64,000 bases of DNA from Flavobacterium sp. (GTDB lineage: Bacteria; Bacteroidota; Bacteroidia; Flavobacteriales; Flavobacteriaceae). The stretch is taken from positions 23,802 through 87,801 of the forward strand of contig NZ_JAMWYY010000005.1 of NCBI RefSeq assembly GCF_024305175.1, given 5' to 3'. Position 1 is the stretch's first letter, and every line of letters begins with the position of its first letter. Shown here one piece after another: positions 61,657-64,000 of the stretch. A model generated the notes under the pieces. That model saw only the letters and a program-made list of their open reading frames with translations. It made no database searches and had not been told where the DNA came from. The translations under genes were made by a program, and so were the position numbers.

Positions 61657-63831
61657 TTATTTACGTACAATCTTAAAGCTTTGTTTTTTTCCGCCTGAAG
61701 TTACATTTACAATATATACTCCCTCAGATAAAGAAGAAAAGTCTACCCTGGCTTCTGTTGTATTATATTGCTCATTAAAGACTTTCTGGCCTAAAAGATT
61801 AATAACATCTACACTGTTAATAGCATCAATGTTATTGATAGTTAGCACTTCAGTTACCGGATTAGGATAAAATTTTAATGTGTTCAATTCAGAAGGCTCA
61901 GTATTGCTTAAAGGTGTTGCTACCGATAATGCCCCTATATGAATGTCATAAGTTGCCGGATTAGCTATAGGCCCATCTACAGCCTGAAACGCTATTTGTA
62001 CACTCTGTCCGGTATATTCAGAAAGATCGAGTTCAAAATCGGTTAGTACATTAGTAAGGAAATCTTCATCTGTGTTCTCTGCAGAGAAAGTATATATTGG
62101 TGTCCAGTTAGAACCACATTCATCAGTTGATATCAAAATATTCAGTTTATCATCTGTATTTGCAATACCTAACGGATCCGGGTTAGCATTTGTGTAATCA
62201 GTAAGTGCAATTTTAAATTTAAGTACTGAGTCATCCGAAAGATTAATTTTTGGAGAAATCAGCCATGAATTTACGGTATTAGCTGAAAAAAAAGTAGTGG
62301 CAGTAGGCATACCTAACACATTAGAACTTCTCCATGTAGAGGCAGTTCCCTGCGGATTAATCATAGATGGTTCTGTACCGGGTAGTGTTGTTATTGCTGC
62401 CTCATACCACCCCGGGTAAGCAGCACTTAAATTACTGCCGGTAAAAAGACTGAAATCATTTTCTACAGGCAAGTTAACCGTATTTGCGGGAGCGGGAGAA
62501 AACGTGATTATATTAGCTGCAGTATGAGTCGTGTTATAGTAGTAATCAAAGCTGCCGGGGTCTCCACAACGCTGAAATTCATAAACACGGGCATAATAAA
62601 CCTGGCCACAGTTAAGGCCGTTAATAACAGCCCTTGTAGAAGTACCGTCATACACAATCTGTTGCCCTGATCCGCTGTAAACAGAATTTTGTATGTTTTC
62701 AGCTAAACCAAATCCACTTACAGGAGGTGTGATATCAGGAGTGTCGCTCATAATAACCAATCTTCTGTAACCGCTTCCGTTTTTCCATCTTACACGTACT
62801 GTAGAAGGGGTAAGTGTAGTAGCCGTAAGGTTACTTACCTGATTTAAAGGCACAGCAGGCCCCTCAATTTCCGACATTTCGGAATATGTAATATCACCTG
62901 TAGTTAAGCAGGTAGCACGAAGCCTGTAATAAGTATTTTCTCCTGTAAAAACAGGTGGTTCTAATATTGTTGCCTCCGCACCGGTTATTTCAGTCCATGT
63001 AGTCTGGTCAAACGACTGTTCCCATTGGTATTTTATATTAGAAGCACCTAAAGTCTGTATGATAGCTTTAATTTTTCTCGGAGCTTCCTCAAAACAGGTA
63101 TTTATATATGCAGGGGTAACTGTAGATAGTGTTATTGCACCTGTACAGGCTGCTGGAGGAGTAAATACAATTCTTTTACCCTCTAAATGTTCTAAATCTG
63201 CAATTGCATTATTAGATACTACACCAGAAGACTGAAAAGTAATACCGGGTGTCAGGCTTAAAAAAGAAGCCTCATCACCCATACCCACAGAAGCAGATAA
63301 TTCATCGGCAGCATTAAGCGAAGAACCATATATATACTCTATTTTGTTTGTAAACTCAAAGAGCCTGATTTTAAAAGAAGCAAAAAATGTTTCGCTGGCT
63401 GCACCTGATCCTATGTTAACATTATGCCATCCTATCTCAAGCATCCTGTTTGGCGGAGCACCTATAACCCTGTAGCTAATAGTACCCGTACCCCTGTTGT
63501 TGTAATCCCACAACGGAGCAAGCATGGGTCCTTGGTTTGCATTATTACGCAAGTTGTTATTACGAGATGTTGCTCCCGGTGTGATAGGTTTACCCAATCT
63601 TATATAACCGTTGGTACTAATACTAAACGTTGTATAATCAACATTAGCAAAATTAAAGGTAAAGCCAATAGGAATATTGTCCTGAAGCCCATTAATACCT
63701 GTGGCAGTAGAGTTTGTTCCGTTAACCGCAACATACGGAAAATTAGCTACACTATATGTGTAATGAGAAACTTGTGCATTTACTCCTATACAGAATAGCA
63801 GCATTAAAAGGGCACGATTCATTTTGTTCAT
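61657..63831 (-). CDS. T9SS type A sorting domain-containing protein
   Basis: 724 residues. A signal peptide (MNRALLMLLFCIGVNAQ) leads to a beta-rich region with GFTFNFANVDYTTFSISTNGYIRLG, a fibronectin type III-like part (VSNLTATTLTPSTVRVRWKNGSGYRRLV), a choice-of-anchor-like domain near 455-620 (NSWLISPKINLSDDSVLKF) and the C-terminal ~75 residues NTLKFYPNPVTEVLTINN...LLGQKVFN...SEGVYIVNVTSGGKKQSFKIVRK. The last is the T9SS type A signal. It is secreted and likely attached to the cell surface; the substrate is unknown. Confidence 0.9.
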   Translation of the reverse strand: MNKMNRALLMLLFCIGVNAQVSHYTYSVANFPYVAVNGTNSTATGINGLQDNIPIGFTFNFANVDYTTFSISTNGYIRLGKPITPGATSRNNNLRNNANQGPMLAPLWDYNNRGTGTISYRVIGAPPNRMLEIGWHNVNIGSGAASETFFASFKIRLFEFTNKIEYIYGSSLNAADELSASVGMGDEASFLSLTPGITFQSSGVVSNNAIADLEHLEGKRIVFTPPAACTGAITLSTVTPAYINTCFEEAPRKIKAIIQTLGASNIKYQWEQSFDQTTWTEITGAEATILEPPVFTGENTYYRLRATCLTTGDITYSEMSEIEGPAVPLNQVSNLTATTLTPSTVRVRWKNGSGYRRLVIMSDTPDITPPVSGFGLAENIQNSVYSGSGQQIVYDGTSTRAVINGLNCGQVYYARVYEFQRCGDPGSFDYYYNTTHTAANIITFSPAPANTVNLPVENDFSLFTGSNLSAAYPGWYEAAITTLPGTEPSMINPQGTASTWRSSNVLGMPTATTFFSANTVNSWLISPKINLSDDSVLKFKIALTDYTNANPDPLGIANTDDKLNILISTDECGSNWTPIYTFSAENTDEDFLTNVLTDFELDLSEYTGQSVQIAFQAVDGPIANPATYDIHIGALSVATPLSNTEPSELNTLKFYPNPVTEVLTINNIDAINSVDVINLLGQKVFNEQYNTTEARVDFSSLSEGVYIVNVTSGGKKQSFKIVRK

Positions 63832-63846
63832 TTATTAGATGTTTGG

Positions 63847-63879
63847 CAAAATTAGCTATTAAAACAACCTGATTTACAA
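63847..63879 (-). promoter_or_regulatory. Promoter of the T9SS type A gene
   Basis: On the minus strand TTG (63877-63879), 22 bp, TAATTTTG (63847-63854), within the spacing allowed for Bacteroidota promoters, about 15 bp before the ATG. The remaining window edge holds no gene. Confidence 0.5.
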
Positions 63880-64000
63880 GTTACTAATCATTTTTATTTA
63901 TCGTGTAATAGTCTTGATAAGCAAAAGCTAAATAATAAATAAATATTTATTTAAAATATACCTAATCATAGGTATTTAATAAAATTCAGAAGGGATTATA

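Noticed and set aside
1..64000. Search for CRISPR arrays, tRNA or rRNA genes, prophage and complete insertion sequences.
   Set aside because: No regularly spaced direct repeats, cloverleaf sequence, rRNA-like stretch, integrase or transposase frame was seen.

Overview
The window reads as a chromosomal segment of a Bacteroidota member in the Flavobacteriaceae, closest in gene content to Flavobacterium. The evidence is the two type IX secretion (T9SS) cargo proteins (a gliding-motility-type C-terminal domain at the left edge, a type A sorting tail at the right edge), AT-rich coding sequence, Bacteroidota-type promoter elements (TAnnTTTG at -7, sometimes with TTG at about -33), absence of Shine-Dalgarno dependence, and families typical of the phylum (DUF5606, DUF349 repeats, OstA-like, GlgE/maltokinase). 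No rRNA, tRNA, CRISPR array, prophage or intact insertion sequence was seen.

Layout. 1-2.5 kb: 3' part of a large repetitive secreted protein. 2.5-10.2 kb: a TRIC-like channel and an RDD protein on the minus strand, divergent from a tightly packed SpoIIM / membrane protein / DUF4129 / DUF4350 / MoxR / DUF58 operon. 10.2-19.1 kb: housekeeping and regulation (TrmH-type methyltransferase, M48 peptidase, ArsR-SDR pair, RelA/SpoT, Fur family, PurA). 19.1-23.4 kb: an accessory minus-strand block with a PixA/AidA-like protein, a cysteine-rich unknown protein, a TPR histidine kinase, a LytTR response regulator and another unknown protein. 23.6-33.7 kb: OstA-like, class III aminotransferase, TPR protein, AroE, DUF349, MazG, DUF5606, Def. 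33.9-39.9 kb: an FUSC-family membrane protein, then an AT-rich accessory patch with a MITE-like element, tiny membrane proteins, lipoproteins and an HExxH lipoprotein gene split by a frameshift in a run of eight G/C. 40-49 kb: RuvX, a methyltransferase, DapD and a glycan locus (GT2-GT9 fusion, GT2, Kdo-kinase-like, rhamnosyltransferase-like, two GT-B-type enzymes, DegT aminotransferase). 50-53.3 kb: TsaC, Cca, CtaA, CsbD. 53.4-59 kb: glgE-maltokinase-glgB operon (alpha-glucan synthesis from maltose-1-phosphate, no treS in view). 59.1-61.6 kb: hydrolase, two adjacent MsrB paralogues, an EndoIII-like enzyme. 61.7-63.8 kb: T9SS cargo.

Most of the window is ordinary core genome. The parts that deserve a second look are the 19.1-23.4 kb PixA/two-component block, the 36.1-39.9 kb patch with its frameshifted metallopeptidase-like lipoprotein and unlisted 43-residue protein, the fused glycosyltransferase, and the His-for-Cys change in the EndoIII iron-sulphur motif. 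All function calls come from reading motifs by eye; no database search was run.
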